Notes: generated from the sequence alone by a model not told the origin. DNA of 36,679 nt from Pseudomonas sp. CBZ-4 (GCF_000346755.1 NZ_ANNV01000025.1:1-36679), one strand, 5' to 3'; numbered from the stretch's first letter, positions 1 through 8,351 are shown. Numbers and translations: made by a program.

Positions 1-32
1 GGCAGAACAGCCTCTACTGGGTCAGTTTTCGG

Positions 33-905
33 TCAGCGGCAACAAGCATGGACGTTATCCGAGACTTGCTCGATGCATGCAAGGCATTCGGCTAGTGGCC
101 AGGTAAGCCAGGCGTCGGATGTGATTTTTATTTCGAGCGCATCAAGCTTTCTTACCTGCGATGCAACGTTTTCCATGAGAACGGTGCTTGAACTGCCCAA
201 TTCATTTTCTGTGTTACTTATTTTTGCTAAAGCGCGGACTTTTTCGATCTTGCCTTTGAGCTCTGAAATGATGCACTCATCGTGTAAAATCACCTTGAAT
301 AGCCTTTCAATCCCGACTTCAACATGATCTTCAGGATGAAACCTTTCATCGAGAGACTTTACAGCCCAGTCGACTTTTTCTGATAACCAAGTCGGTGAGA
401 ATTCCGTGTCCCCAAACCAGTATCTTCTCAGGCCTTCGGCATTTGATAGCGAGAGTCGGTGAGTCAGGTCTGAGGCAGTCCAAGGAACAAACTCCACTGT
501 TTGACCCGATGGAACATAGGATGTCCATTTTTCCTTATGGGCCTCCCAGTGTTCCCAGCCTCTTTTGCCGCTACTCTTTTTTCCGGTTTTATCCGTCAGA
601 TCACAGGCTAAGACCACAACATATTTGGTTAACGATGGATGTGACTGAAGGGCGCGTTTAACGGAGTCGTCAATATTGGCCCAATCAATGTCACCTGCTT
701 TTAGATAGTATTTTGCTTGGTATCCAATTTCGCTCCCGTCGCTGAGCAACCAGTAAGCCTCGATGCCCCCATCGCCCCCTGCACCTTCTATTCGCCTAAA
801 TTCAGCGTCAGCGGCTGGTGGTTCACGCCGTGCAAGCTGGCAAACGAGCTCTTCAAAGGCGAGGCGCTGTCCTGAATCCATGCCTCTGATGCGTCTGTAA
901 TCCAT
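33..905 (-). CDS. PD-(D/E)XK nuclease-like defence-type protein, possibly truncated
   Basis: A 290-aa reading frame. The start chosen is the ATG at 905, with a weak GGAC ribosome site upstream; a second Met nine residues in is also possible. The N-terminus (QRLAFEELVCQLA, then GAGGDGGIEAYW, then EIGYQAKYY) has the order expected of an Mrr/PD-(D/E)XK nuclease fold: D of GGDGGIEA as the acidic metal ligand and Q-A-K as the (D/E)XK half. After about residue 140, WLSEKVDWAVKSLDERFHPED resembles the linker that follows such nuclease domains in large STAND/Avs-like ATPases, but the frame stops before any ATPase domain. The DNA is more AT-rich than the rest of the window, and the gene points away from a broken thyA. 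This suggests acquired defence DNA. The nuclease call is by motif; the Avs relationship is inference. Whether the stop at 33-35 is natural cannot be decided so near the edge. Confidence 0.6.
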   Translation of the reverse strand: MDYRRIRGMDSGQRLAFEELVCQLARREPPAADAEFRRIEGAGGDGGIEAYWLLSDGSEIGYQAKYYLKAGDIDWANIDDSVKRALQSHPSLTKYVVVLACDLTDKTGKKSSGKRGWEHWEAHKEKWTSYVPSGQTVEFVPWTASDLTHRLSLSNAEGLRRYWFGDTEFSPTWLSEKVDWAVKSLDERFHPEDHVEVGIERLFKVILHDECIISELKGKIEKVRALAKISNTENELGSSSTVLMENVASQVRKLDALEIKITSDAWLTWPLAECLACIEQVSDNVHACCR

Positions 906-1223
906 GTTGCGTCCGTTGCGAGAAGTGATAGTCGTAATGGCAGATTGCCTATGTCGAGTGTATAGGTTTCCAGGCGAATCCGGAGCGGCTTGCCCACGAG
1001 GGCCTCTGCTTTCGCTTGGGACAATGTGATTGAAATAGGGGGGCTTCACGCTAGCCATGAACGTTGGCCGGAGCTGCCAATTTCCTCCGAGGCTCACAGG
1101 GCAAAGCCTAGAGAAAATATTCATCGAGTGTGGGGGTAAGTTCTTGTTTTTATGAGCGTAATGTGCAATTATAATCATGCACTCTGAGACGAGCGGGACT
1201 TTGCTAAAGAACGCAATCGTAGT
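906..1223. other. Intergenic AT-rich junction region
   Basis: About 320 bases between the nuclease-like gene and the thyA stump, with no convincing gene. It holds a palindrome at 1163-1182 and two near copies of CGTA(A/G)TGTGCA at 1157-1167 and 1218-1228. Base composition is like the nuclease-like gene and unlike the GC-rich core to the right. It probably belongs to the acquired segment and contains the promoter of the leftward gene, but no clear -35/-10 pair was identified. Confidence 0.5.
1163..1182. repeat. Small palindrome GTGCA-N10-TGCAC
   Basis: A perfect 5-bp inverted repeat with a 10-base AT-rich centre (ATTATAATCA). A related motif, CGTAGTGTGCATAAT, starts at 1218. It could be a regulator or recombinase binding site beside the thyA junction. 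The function is not known from sequence. Confidence 0.35.
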
Positions 1224-1532
1224 GTGCATAATGTGAGTCGCATGAACGGGTTCGGCCTGCCGTACAACACCGCCGCGCTGGCGTTGCTCACCCATATGCT
1301 GGCCCAGCAGTGCGACCTGATCCCCCACGAGATCATCGTCACCACTGGCGACACCCATGCGTACAGCAACCATATGGAACAGATCCAGACCCAGCTGGCG
1401 CGCACGCCGAAGAAGCTGCCGGAGCTGGTGATCAAGCGCAAGCCTGCGTCGATTTACGATTACAAATTTGAAGACTTCGAAATCGTCGGTTACGACGCTG
1501 ATCCAAGCATCAAGGCTGACGTCGCCATCTAA
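1224..1532 (+). pseudogene. thyA: thyA 3' remnant (thymidylate synthase C-terminus)
   Basis: From about 1254 the frame reads [19 protein letters not shown], continues through [12 protein letters not shown], and ends in [21 protein letters not shown] and a TAA stop. This is the C-terminal third of the short (E. coli-like, about 264-aa) thymidylate synthase. It keeps the substrate-binding Asn of the PYN motif and the H-x-Y motif of GDTHAYSNH. It lacks the folate and dUMP sites upstream, including the catalytic Cys of PCH. A GTG at 1224 or ATG at 1242 could start a roughly 100-aa peptide, but it cannot be an active synthase. Upstream sequence stops resembling ThyA at about 1254; NRSV at 1215-1226 faintly recalls the family's RSxD motif. 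The gene has lost its 5' two thirds, most simply through insertion or deletion linked to the AT-rich segment. Confidence 0.85.
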
Positions 1533-1560
1533 AAGGCTGCCTCGGCCATAAGCCATAAAC

Positions 1561-1650
1561 TGTGGGAGCTGGCTTGCCTGCGATGGCGGTGGATCAGCAA
1601 CATTGATGTTGCCTGACACTCAGCTATCGCAGGCAAGCCAGCTCCCACAG
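1561..1650. repeat. REP pair (REPIN-like), GTGGGAG ends outward
   Basis: Two inverted copies of GTGGGAGCTGGCTTGCCTGCGAT, with the GTGGGAG ends outermost and about 44 bases between the arms. It lies between the thyA stump and the end of cadR and may act as a transcript-end hairpin. Confidence 0.9.
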
Positions 1651-1673
1651 TTTGATTGGGTTTTCACCCCAGG

Positions 1674-2114
1674 TTAGTGGCCGTGGCTTCTGCCCACATG
1701 GGAAGGCTCGGCCTCACTGGCTGCCACGCTCCCGCTCACTTCAAGCCGCTGCAAAATCCCGCACTGCTCCCCGCCGCCACAACGCTGGCGCAAGTCCAGC
1801 AACTGTTCCTGCAACACCAACAACCCATCGATCCGCGCCTTGACGTGCTGGATATGCTCGTCGATCAACGCATTCACGCTTTCACACTGGTCCTGAGGAC
1901 TGTCGCGCAATCCCAGCAAGCTGCGGATTTCTTCCAGGGTCATGTCCAGGCTGCGGCAGTTGCGGATAAAGACCAGCCGCTCGGTGTGCGCCTGGGTGTA
2001 CACGCGGTAATTGGCGTCGGTACGTGCCGGAGGTGGCAGCAGGCCTTCCTTCTCGTAATAACGGATGGTTTCCACCGGGCAGTCGGTCAGTTTCGCCAGT
2101 TCGCCGATCTTCAT
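1674..2114 (-). CDS. cadR: CadR, MerR-family cadmium/zinc-responsive regulator
   Basis: A 146-aa MerR-family activator. The start ATG at 2114 gives MKIGELAKLTDCPVETIRYY, the canonical winged-helix N-terminus of this family; the frame is open further upstream but that part is not conserved. A helix-turn-helix spans roughly residues 1-70 and a dimerisation coiled coil roughly 75-115. The metal-binding C-terminus has a Cys motif (RCGGGEQC) and a His-rich tail ending SHVGRSHGH, as in Pseudomonas CadR. It is transcribed divergently from cadA with 85 bases between the starts. Such regulators bind their operator with and without metal and untwist the promoter when Cd(II) or Zn(II) binds. Confidence 0.95.
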   Translation of the reverse strand: MKIGELAKLTDCPVETIRYYEKEGLLPPPARTDANYRVYTQAHTERLVFIRNCRSLDMTLEEIRSLLGLRDSPQDQCESVNALIDEHIQHVKARIDGLLVLQEQLLDLRQRCGGGEQCGILQRLEVSGSVAASEAEPSHVGRSHGH

Positions 2115-2137
2115 CGCAGCAATCTCCAAATGGGTGC

Positions 2138-2168
2138 TTGACCCTATAGTGGCTACAGGGTCTTTACT
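2138..2168 (+). promoter_or_regulatory. cadA promoter with CadR operator
   Basis: A -35 TTGACC (2138-2143) and a weak -10 TTTACT (2163-2168) are separated by 19 bases, the overlong spacer typical of MerR-family promoters. The spacer region carries the dyad ACCCTATAG-TGG-CTACAGGGT (2141-2161), nearly perfect, matching the expected position of a CadR site. It drives cadA rightward and probably controls cadR too. Confidence 0.85.
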
Positions 2169-2199
2169 TGGCAACAGGCACCTCTACGGACGCGACAGA

Positions 2200-4446
2200 A
2201 TGAGCGATTCCATCCACACCCCGCATAAACACGAGCACAACCATGATCACGGCGAGAAAAAACTCACGCCTGTGCATAACCACGCTGGCTCCTGCTGTTC
2301 CGGCAGCGCGGCCCCGGCCAAGGTGACGCTCAACGAAGCGCCCACCGCCGGCTCCCGCCTGAGCACGTTCCGCATCGAAGCCATGGACTGCCCCACCGAG
2401 CAGACGCTGATCCAGAACAAACTGGGCAAGCTCGCCGGCGTGCAGCAGCTGGAATTCAACCTGATCAACCGCATCCTTGGCGTCACCCACGACCTGCCGA
2501 GCACCGCGCCGATCATCGACGCGATCAAAGCTATCGGCATGCAGGCCGATCCCATCGAAGAAGGCACCCCGGCTGCCGCCCCGCCCGCGAAGAAACACTG
2601 GTGGCCGCTGGCGTTGTCCGGCATCGGCGCGTTGGGCGCCGAAGTGCTGCACTTCACAGGCGCCGCACCGACCTGGGTGATTGCACTGGTGGCGCTGGTG
2701 TCGATCCTCAGTGGCGGCCTCACCACCTATAAAAAGGGCTGGATTGCCCTGAAGAACCTCAACCTCAATATCAACGCGCTGATGAGCATCGCGGTCACCG
2801 GCGCGGTGCTGATTGGCCAGTGGCCGGAAGCGGCGATGGTGATGTTCCTGTTCACCGTCGCCGAGTTGATCGAAGCCAAGTCCCTGGACCGTGCGCGCAA
2901 CGCCATCAGCGGCTTGATGCAGATGACCCCGGAAAAGGCCACGGTGCAGCAGGCGGACGGTTCGTGGGCTGAACAGGAAGTCAAAAGCATTGAACTTGGC
3001 GCCATCGTGCGGGTAAAGCCCGGCGAGCGCATCGGCCTGGACGGTGAGGTAACCGCTGGCCAGTCCACCATCGACCAGGCGCCGATCACCGGTGAAAGCC
3101 TGCCGATTGAAAAGACCGTCGGCGATAAAGTCTTCGCCGGCACTATCAACCAGGCGGGCTCGCTGGAGTACAAGGTCACCGCAGCGGCCAACAATTCCAC
3201 CCTGGCGCGGATCATCCACGCCGTGGAGCAGGCCCAGGGCGCCCGCGCGCCGACCCAGCGCTTTGTCGACAGCTTCTCGAAGATCTACACCCCGGCGGTG
3301 TTCCTGTTTGCCCTCGGTGTGGCCCTGATTCCGCCGCTGTTCATGGCCGGCGCGTGGTTCGACTGGATCTACCGCGCCCTCGTCCTGCTGGTGGTCGCGT
3401 GCCCGTGTGCGTTGGTGATCTCCACCCCGGTGACCATCGTCAGCGGCCTCGCGGCAGCGGCGCGCAAAGGCATCCTGATCAAGGGCGGCGTGTACCTGGA
3501 GGGCGGCTACAAGCTCGACTACCTGGCCCTCGACAAGACCGGCACCATCACCCACGGCAAGCCGGTGCAAACCGATTACCTGGCGTTGTTCCCCAACGTC
3601 GAAGACAGCGCACCGGCCCTGGCCGCCAGTTTGGCCGGGCGCTCCGACCACCCGGTGTCCCTGGCCATCGCCAGCGCGGCTGTGGATAAAAACCTGCCGA
3701 GCCACGTTGTGGATAACTTCGCGGCCCTGGCCGGTCGCGGTGTGCGCGGTGATATCAACGGCGAAACCTACCACCTGGGCAACCACCGCCTGGTGGAAGA
3801 CCTCGGCCTGTGCTCGCCGGAGCTGGAAGAAAAGCTCTTCGCCCTGGAAAAACAAGGCAAGTCCGTGGTGCTGCTGCTCGACAAGTCCGGCCCGCTGGCG
3901 CTGTTCGCCGTGGCCGACACGGTCAAGGACAGCAGCCGCGAAGCCATCCAGCAGCTGCATGAGCTGGGGATCAAGACCCTGATGCTCACCGGCGACAACA
4001 CCCACACCGCCCAGGCGATTGGTGCCCAGGTCGGCATCGACCAGGCCCGTGGCGACCTGCTGCCCACCGACAAACTGCAAGCCATCGAAACCCTCTACGG
4101 CCAAGGCCATCGCGTCGGCATGGTCGGCGACGGTATCAACGACGCCCCGGCCCTGGCCCGCGCCGAGATCGGTTTTGCCATGGCTGCAGCGGGCACCGAC
4201 ACCGCCATCGAGACCGCCGACGTGGCGCTGATGGACGATGACCTGCGCAAGATTCCCGCATTCATTCGGCTGTCGAGGCAAACGTCGAGTATCCTCAAGC
4301 AGAACATCGCCCTGGCGCTGGTGATCAAGGCGATCTTCCTGGCCGTGACCTTCCTGGGCATGGCCACCATGTGGATGGCGGTGTTCGCCGACATGGGCGT
4401 GAGTTTGCTGGTGGTGTTCAATGGCCTGCGCCTGCTGCGCAAATGA
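2200..4446 (+). CDS. cadA: CadA, heavy-metal (Zn/Cd/Pb) exporting P-type ATPase
   Basis: A 748-aa P1B-type ATPase that pumps Zn(II), Cd(II) or Pb(II) out across the inner membrane. The ATG at 2200 starts a His-rich leader (HKHEHNHDH, then HNHAGSCC), a likely metal-binding tail. A heavy-metal-associated domain follows with MDCPTE at 62-67. The membrane CPC motif that defines the metal pathway is at 401-403 (ACPCALVISTP), the phosphorylated Asp is D445 (DKTGT), and the hinge GDGINDAP begins at 643. The length is usual for the family. It is divergent from cadR. The LysR gene begins 15 bases after its stop, so readthrough is possible, although the LysR belongs functionally to the next cluster. 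Confidence 0.95.
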   Translation: MSDSIHTPHKHEHNHDHGEKKLTPVHNHAGSCCSGSAAPAKVTLNEAPTAGSRLSTFRIEAMDCPTEQTLIQNKLGKLAGVQQLEFNLINRILGVTHDLPSTAPIIDAIKAIGMQADPIEEGTPAAAPPAKKHWWPLALSGIGALGAEVLHFTGAAPTWVIALVALVSILSGGLTTYKKGWIALKNLNLNINALMSIAVTGAVLIGQWPEAAMVMFLFTVAELIEAKSLDRARNAISGLMQMTPEKATVQQADGSWAEQEVKSIELGAIVRVKPGERIGLDGEVTAGQSTIDQAPITGESLPIEKTVGDKVFAGTINQAGSLEYKVTAAANNSTLARIIHAVEQAQGARAPTQRFVDSFSKIYTPAVFLFALGVALIPPLFMAGAWFDWIYRALVLLVVACPCALVISTPVTIVSGLAAAARKGILIKGGVYLEGGYKLDYLALDKTGTITHGKPVQTDYLALFPNVEDSAPALAASLAGRSDHPVSLAIASAAVDKNLPSHVVDNFAALAGRGVRGDINGETYHLGNHRLVEDLGLCSPELEEKLFALEKQGKSVVLLLDKSGPLALFAVADTVKDSSREAIQQLHELGIKTLMLTGDNTHTAQAIGAQVGIDQARGDLLPTDKLQAIETLYGQGHRVGMVGDGINDAPALARAEIGFAMAAAGTDTAIETADVALMDDDLRKIPAFIRLSRQTSSILKQNIALALVIKAIFLAVTFLGMATMWMAVFADMGVSLLVVFNGLRLLRK

Positions 4447-4461
4447 GGATGAGAGGGTGGT

Positions 4462-5325
4462 GTGCTGAGTGCTGAGTTAAAGGCGTTTTTCATGGTCGCG
4501 CGACTGGGCAGCATTACCCAGGCGGCGAAAAAACTCGGCCTCAGCCAGCCCACCGTCACCACGCAGATCCGCAACCTGGAAAGCCAGTACGGCGTCGAGC
4601 TGTTCTACCGTGGCGGGCGCCGCCTCACCGTCAGCGACGAGGGCGCGCGGCTGCTGCCGATGGTCAAGGCGCTGTTGCAGCAGGAAGCGGACATCGAGTT
4701 TTTCCTGCGCAACAACGGCCAGGTCCAGGGCGCCTTGCGCATTGCCGCGACGGCGCCGTATTACATCCTCGACCTGGTCAAAGCCTTTCGCGAACGCCTG
4801 CCGCAAGTGGAAGTGTCGGTGGAAATCGGCAACTCCCAGCAGGTGCTCGAAGCGCTGGACGATTACCGCGTCGATGTCGCCGCGTCCTCGCAACTGCTGG
4901 AAGACCCGCGCCTGATCCGCCGCGTACTCGGCACCGACCCGTTGGTGCTGGCGGTGCATCGCGACCATCCCCTGGCCAAGCTCGACCATGTGCCTCTCGG
5001 CGCGCTGGCCGGGCACACCTTGTTGATGCGCGAAGCGGGCTCGACCACGCGGCGGCTGACGGAAGAGATGTTGCAGGGCGCCAACGTGAGTTACGGGCCG
5101 CTGCTGGAAATCGGTAGCCGCGAGTCGATCCGCGAGGCGGTGCTGCGCAATATCGGCATCAGCATCATTGCCCGCCAGGAAGTGCCCCATGACCCGCAGT
5201 TGCGCGTGCTGACCATCGAGAATGCGCCACAGATCCCGGAGTATTTGTACTGCCTCAAGGAAAGAAAGGGCGCGCGGTTGCCGGCGGCGTTTCTGGGGTT
5301 GGCGCAGGAAATGTCGCCCCTCTGA
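4462..5325 (+). CDS. LysR-family regulator of aminophosphonate catabolism
   Basis: A 287-aa LysR-type regulator starting at GTG 4462, preceded by GAGAGGGTGG. The N-terminal winged helix-turn-helix (GSITQAAKKLGLSQPTVTTQI) is followed by an effector-binding domain of about 200 residues. It resembles the LysR subgroup that accompanies 2-aminoethylphosphonate genes, and the next five genes are of that type. It likely senses an aminophosphonate or its breakdown product and activates the downstream genes. The 228-base gap to the transporter holds a REP pair and probably the target promoter, though no clear T-N11-A site was picked out. Confidence 0.85.
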   Translation: MLSAELKAFFMVARLGSITQAAKKLGLSQPTVTTQIRNLESQYGVELFYRGGRRLTVSDEGARLLPMVKALLQQEADIEFFLRNNGQVQGALRIAATAPYYILDLVKAFRERLPQVEVSVEIGNSQQVLEALDDYRVDVAASSQLLEDPRLIRRVLGTDPLVLAVHRDHPLAKLDHVPLGALAGHTLLMREAGSTTRRLTEEMLQGANVSYGPLLEIGSRESIREAVLRNIGISIIARQEVPHDPQLRVLTIENAPQIPEYLYCLKERKGARLPAAFLGLAQEMSPL

Positions 5326-5349
5326 AATGGGTGGGTGGCCTTCAGGCCG

Positions 5350-5426
5350 CTATCGCAGGCACGCCAGCTCCCACATTTTGACCGTGTGAACCCGATCAAG
5401 TGTGGGAGCGGGCTTGCCCGCGATGA
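5350..5426. repeat. REP pair, CGAT ends outward
   Basis: Two inverted REP units, with the ATCGC ends outermost and the CCCACA ends facing a 25-base loop (TTTTGACCGTGTGAACCCGA plus TCAAG). The same loop occurs at 17296 and 30104. The left arm has CACGCC in place of CAAGCC. Confidence 0.9.
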
Positions 5427-5553
5427 GGCCCGCCCAGACTACCCATATCCCCAAATCCACCAATACCACTATCACCACCTTTTGCCTTCCTGCCACACCA
5501 GCGACGCATTGCCTGCCTAGCATGGCCTTCATCCGTTTGATGAGGTGCCTTGC

Positions 5554-6618
5554 ATGAACACTGCCCTGACCCAACCCGGCGCACCGATGAAGGTGCGCAA
5601 TGTCCAGAAACGCTTCGGCGCCTTCACGGCGCTGGACAACGTGTCCCTGGACGTCGCTGCCGGTGAGCTGGTGTGCCTGCTGGGCCCGTCCGGCTGTGGC
5701 AAGACCACCTTGTTGCGCTGCATCGCCGGCCTGGAACGCCAGGACAGCGGTGAACTTTACCTGGGCAACCGCGACGTTTCCCTGCTGCCACCCCAGGCGC
5801 GGGACTACGGCATCCTGTTCCAGTCCTACGCGCTGTTTCCCAACCTCACCGTCGAAGCGAACATCGGCTACGGCCTCACCGGCAGTGGCCGCGACGAAGT
5901 GCGCCAGCGCGTCGGGCAGATGCTGGAACTGGTGGGCCTGCTGGGCAGTGAAAAGAAATACCCCGGCCAACTCTCCGGTGGCCAGCAACAGCGTGTGGCC
6001 CTGGCCCGCGCCTTGGCGCCGGCACCGTCGTTGTTGCTGCTGGATGAGCCGATGTCGGCCCTCGACGCCCGGGTGCGGGAGCACCTGTGCACCGAGCTGC
6101 GCCAACTGCAACGGCGCCTGGGCATCACCACCCTGATGGTGACCCACAACCAGGACGAGGCCATGTTGATGGCCGACCGCATCGCCGTGATGAACAACGG
6201 CAAGGTCGAGCAATACGCCACGCCCCAGGAAATCTACGACCGCCCGGCCACGCCGTTTGTGGCGGAGTTTGTCGGCCAGGGCAACTGGCTGCCCTTCAGC
6301 CGCAACAGCGCCAGCCATGCCCAGGTCGGCGGGATGAACATGCGCCTGGCCGATGATGCTGGCGTGGCCAAGTCCGGGCGCCTGTTCTGCCGCCCGGAAG
6401 CCATCAGCGTCAACCCGCCGGTGCATGAAGAAAACCTGTTCCCGGCCAAGGTCCGCGAGATCACCTTTCTCGGCAACCGCTGCCGCATGAGCTTCGAACT
6501 GGAGCAACTTCCCGGCCATGCATTGCTCGCCGAACTGGCCCCGGAAGCCATGCCACGCCTGGGCGCCCAGGACATCTGGGTGGCCTTGCCGCCGCGCAGC
6601 CTGCAGGTGTTTGCCTGA
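5554..6618 (+). CDS. ABC transporter ATPase, 2-aminoethylphosphonate type (PhnT-like)
   Basis: A 354-aa ATP-binding subunit. The ATG at 5554 is preferred because GAGGTG lies six bases upstream. Walker A is GPSGCGKTT at 44-52, the signature is LSGGQQQRVALARAL, and Walker B is LLLLDEPMSALD. A C-terminal TOBE-like domain (about 240-354) is typical of spermidine/iron/phosphonate importers. It energises the permease encoded next (1-base gap or close by). The substrate assignment comes from the neighbouring phosphonate genes; a polyamine or iron importer would have the same motifs. Confidence 0.85.
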   Translation: MNTALTQPGAPMKVRNVQKRFGAFTALDNVSLDVAAGELVCLLGPSGCGKTTLLRCIAGLERQDSGELYLGNRDVSLLPPQARDYGILFQSYALFPNLTVEANIGYGLTGSGRDEVRQRVGQMLELVGLLGSEKKYPGQLSGGQQQRVALARALAPAPSLLLLDEPMSALDARVREHLCTELRQLQRRLGITTLMVTHNQDEAMLMADRIAVMNNGKVEQYATPQEIYDRPATPFVAEFVGQGNWLPFSRNSASHAQVGGMNMRLADDAGVAKSGRLFCRPEAISVNPPVHEENLFPAKVREITFLGNRCRMSFELEQLPGHALLAELAPEAMPRLGAQDIWVALPPRSLQVFA

Positions 6619-6631
6619 GATGGGCGCTGTC

Positions 6632-8332
6632 ATGACCTTGCCGGCCGCGCGCCAGGCGTCCCGTGCCGAACTCGGCGACCGCCTGTTTGTGGTCGGCGGC
6701 AAACTACTGTGGCTGTGCTTGCTGGGCGTCGCCGTCTTGCTGCCGTTGCTGGCGATCTTCTGGCGCGGTTTCAGCAGCGAAGCCGGGCAGGGCGGTGGTC
6801 TGGTTGCTGCCCGAGAATTGATCACCAGCGCCAACTTCCACTGGCTGCTCGGCAATAGCCTGAAAGTTTCCCTCAGCGTCGCAGCCATTGTCGTACCGCT
6901 GGCCTACCTGTTTGCCTACGCGCTGCAACGCACGCTGATTCCCGGCAAGGCGATCTGGCGCGGCCTGTCCCTGCTGCCACTGATGGCACCGTCGATGCTG
7001 CCGGGGATTGCGCTGGTGTACCTGTTCGGCAATCAGGGCATGTTGCGCGGCGTGCTCTCGGAGAATATCTACGGCTTCTGGGGCATCGTGCTCGGCGAAG
7101 TGATCTACACCTTCCCACACGCCCTGATGATCCTGCTGTCGGCGCTGTCCCTGGCGGATGCGCGTCTGTTCGACGCCGCTTCCAGCATGGGCGCCAGCCC
7201 GGCCCGGGCGTTTCGCAGCATCACCTGGCCGGCCACGCGTCAGGCGGTGTTCGCGGCGTTCTGCCTGGTGTTCACCCTGACCATCACCGACTTCGGCGTG
7301 CCCGTGGTGGTGGGCGGTGATTATCAAGTGCTGGCCCTGGAAGCCTACAAGGCAGTGGTCGGCCAGCAGCAGTTCGGTCGCGGCGCGTTGATCGGCATGG
7401 TGTTGCTGCTGCCGGCGCTGTTCAGCTTTGGTGTGGATGCGTGGCTGCGCCGCCGTCACGGCGATGCCATGAGCGGCCGCGCGCAAGTATTCCAGCCAGT
7501 GCCATCACGCGTCAGAGACGCCTGCTACCTGGCCATCGTCCTGCTGATCTGCGCCGTCTTGCTGCTGGTGTTCGGCATGGCGGTGTACTCCTCGCTGGTG
7601 AAGTTCTGGCCGTACAACCTGTCGCTGTCGCTGAACCACTACCAGTTCGAAGACACCGCCGGCGGCGGTTGGCTGGCCTACCGCAACAGCCTGACCATGG
7701 CCTTGTGCACCGCGTTGATTGGCAGTGTGCTGATCTTCACCGGCGCCTACCTGATGGAAAAGACCAAGGGCCAGAAGGGCCTCAACCTCGCGCTGCGTAT
7801 GCTCAGCTTCGTGCCGATGGCCGTGCCGGGGTTGGTGCTGGGCCTGGGCTACGTGTTCTTTTTCAACCTCAACGGCAACCCGCTGCATGTGTTCTACGGG
7901 ACCATGACCCTGCTGGTGGTGTGCACCATTGCGCACTACCTGACCACCGCACAGATGACCGCCACCACCGCGTTGCGCCAACTGGACGCCGAGTTCGAAG
8001 CCGCCGCGCTGTCCCTCAAGGCGCCGCTGTACCGCCATTACCTGAAAGTCACGGTGCCGATCTGCCTGCCGGCGTTGCTGGACATCGTGCGCTACCTGTT
8101 TGTGTCGGCGATGACCACCGTGTCTGCCGCGATCTTCCTCTACAGCCCCGACACCATCCTCGCCGCCGTCGCCGTGTTGAACATGGACGACGCCGGCAAC
8201 GTGGGCGGTGCGGCGGCCATGTCGACCCTGATCCTGTTCACCTCGGCCGGCGTCTCGCTGCTGCTGGCGTGGGCTTCACGTGGCGCACTGCGTCGCTCCC
8301 AAGCCTGGCGCCAGACCGCGCCCGGCCAATAA
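6632..8332 (+). CDS. ABC transporter permease, two fused membrane domains (aminophosphonate)
   Basis: A 566-aa inner-membrane protein in which two binding-protein-dependent permease domains are fused, giving about 12 helices. The EAA loops are visible around LADARLFDAASSMGASPARA in the first half and QLDAEFEAAALSLKAPLYRH in the second. Permeases of this fused form are known from 2-aminoethylphosphonate and Fe(III) importers. The ATG at 6632 is taken as start; an ATG at 6620, immediately after the ATPase stop, is an alternative. It is translationally tied to the ATPase and followed 19 bases later by the binding-protein gene. Confidence 0.85.
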   Translation: MTLPAARQASRAELGDRLFVVGGKLLWLCLLGVAVLLPLLAIFWRGFSSEAGQGGGLVAARELITSANFHWLLGNSLKVSLSVAAIVVPLAYLFAYALQRTLIPGKAIWRGLSLLPLMAPSMLPGIALVYLFGNQGMLRGVLSENIYGFWGIVLGEVIYTFPHALMILLSALSLADARLFDAASSMGASPARAFRSITWPATRQAVFAAFCLVFTLTITDFGVPVVVGGDYQVLALEAYKAVVGQQQFGRGALIGMVLLLPALFSFGVDAWLRRRHGDAMSGRAQVFQPVPSRVRDACYLAIVLLICAVLLLVFGMAVYSSLVKFWPYNLSLSLNHYQFEDTAGGGWLAYRNSLTMALCTALIGSVLIFTGAYLMEKTKGQKGLNLALRMLSFVPMAVPGLVLGLGYVFFFNLNGNPLHVFYGTMTLLVVCTIAHYLTTAQMTATTALRQLDAEFEAAALSLKAPLYRHYLKVTVPICLPALLDIVRYLFVSAMTTVSAAIFLYSPDTILAAVAVLNMDDAGNVGGAAAMSTLILFTSAGVSLLLAWASRGALRRSQAWRQTAPGQ

Positions 8333-8351
8333 TCCCGATAGGAGGTGTTCC

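Noticed and set aside
1234..1254. Sequence GAGTCGCATGAACGGGTTCG resembles the 3' half of a group II intron domain V
   Set aside because: The matching 5' half of the hairpin is absent, there is no domain VI before the thyA sequence resumes, and no intron reverse transcriptase is present. Probably chance.
906..1619. Upstream extension of the nuclease-like frame to 1619
   Set aside because: The extension runs antisense through the thyA stump and into a REP element, so it is not part of the protein; the start at 905 is the sensible one.
1561..1650. REP pair read as an intrinsic terminator of thyA
   Set aside because: Strong hairpin but no T run after the stem; it may affect mRNA ends but is better described as a repeat.
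2164..4281. 705-codon open frame opposite cadA
   Set aside because: Mirror of a GC-rich coding gene; low-complexity Arg/Gly/His-rich product with no family resemblance.
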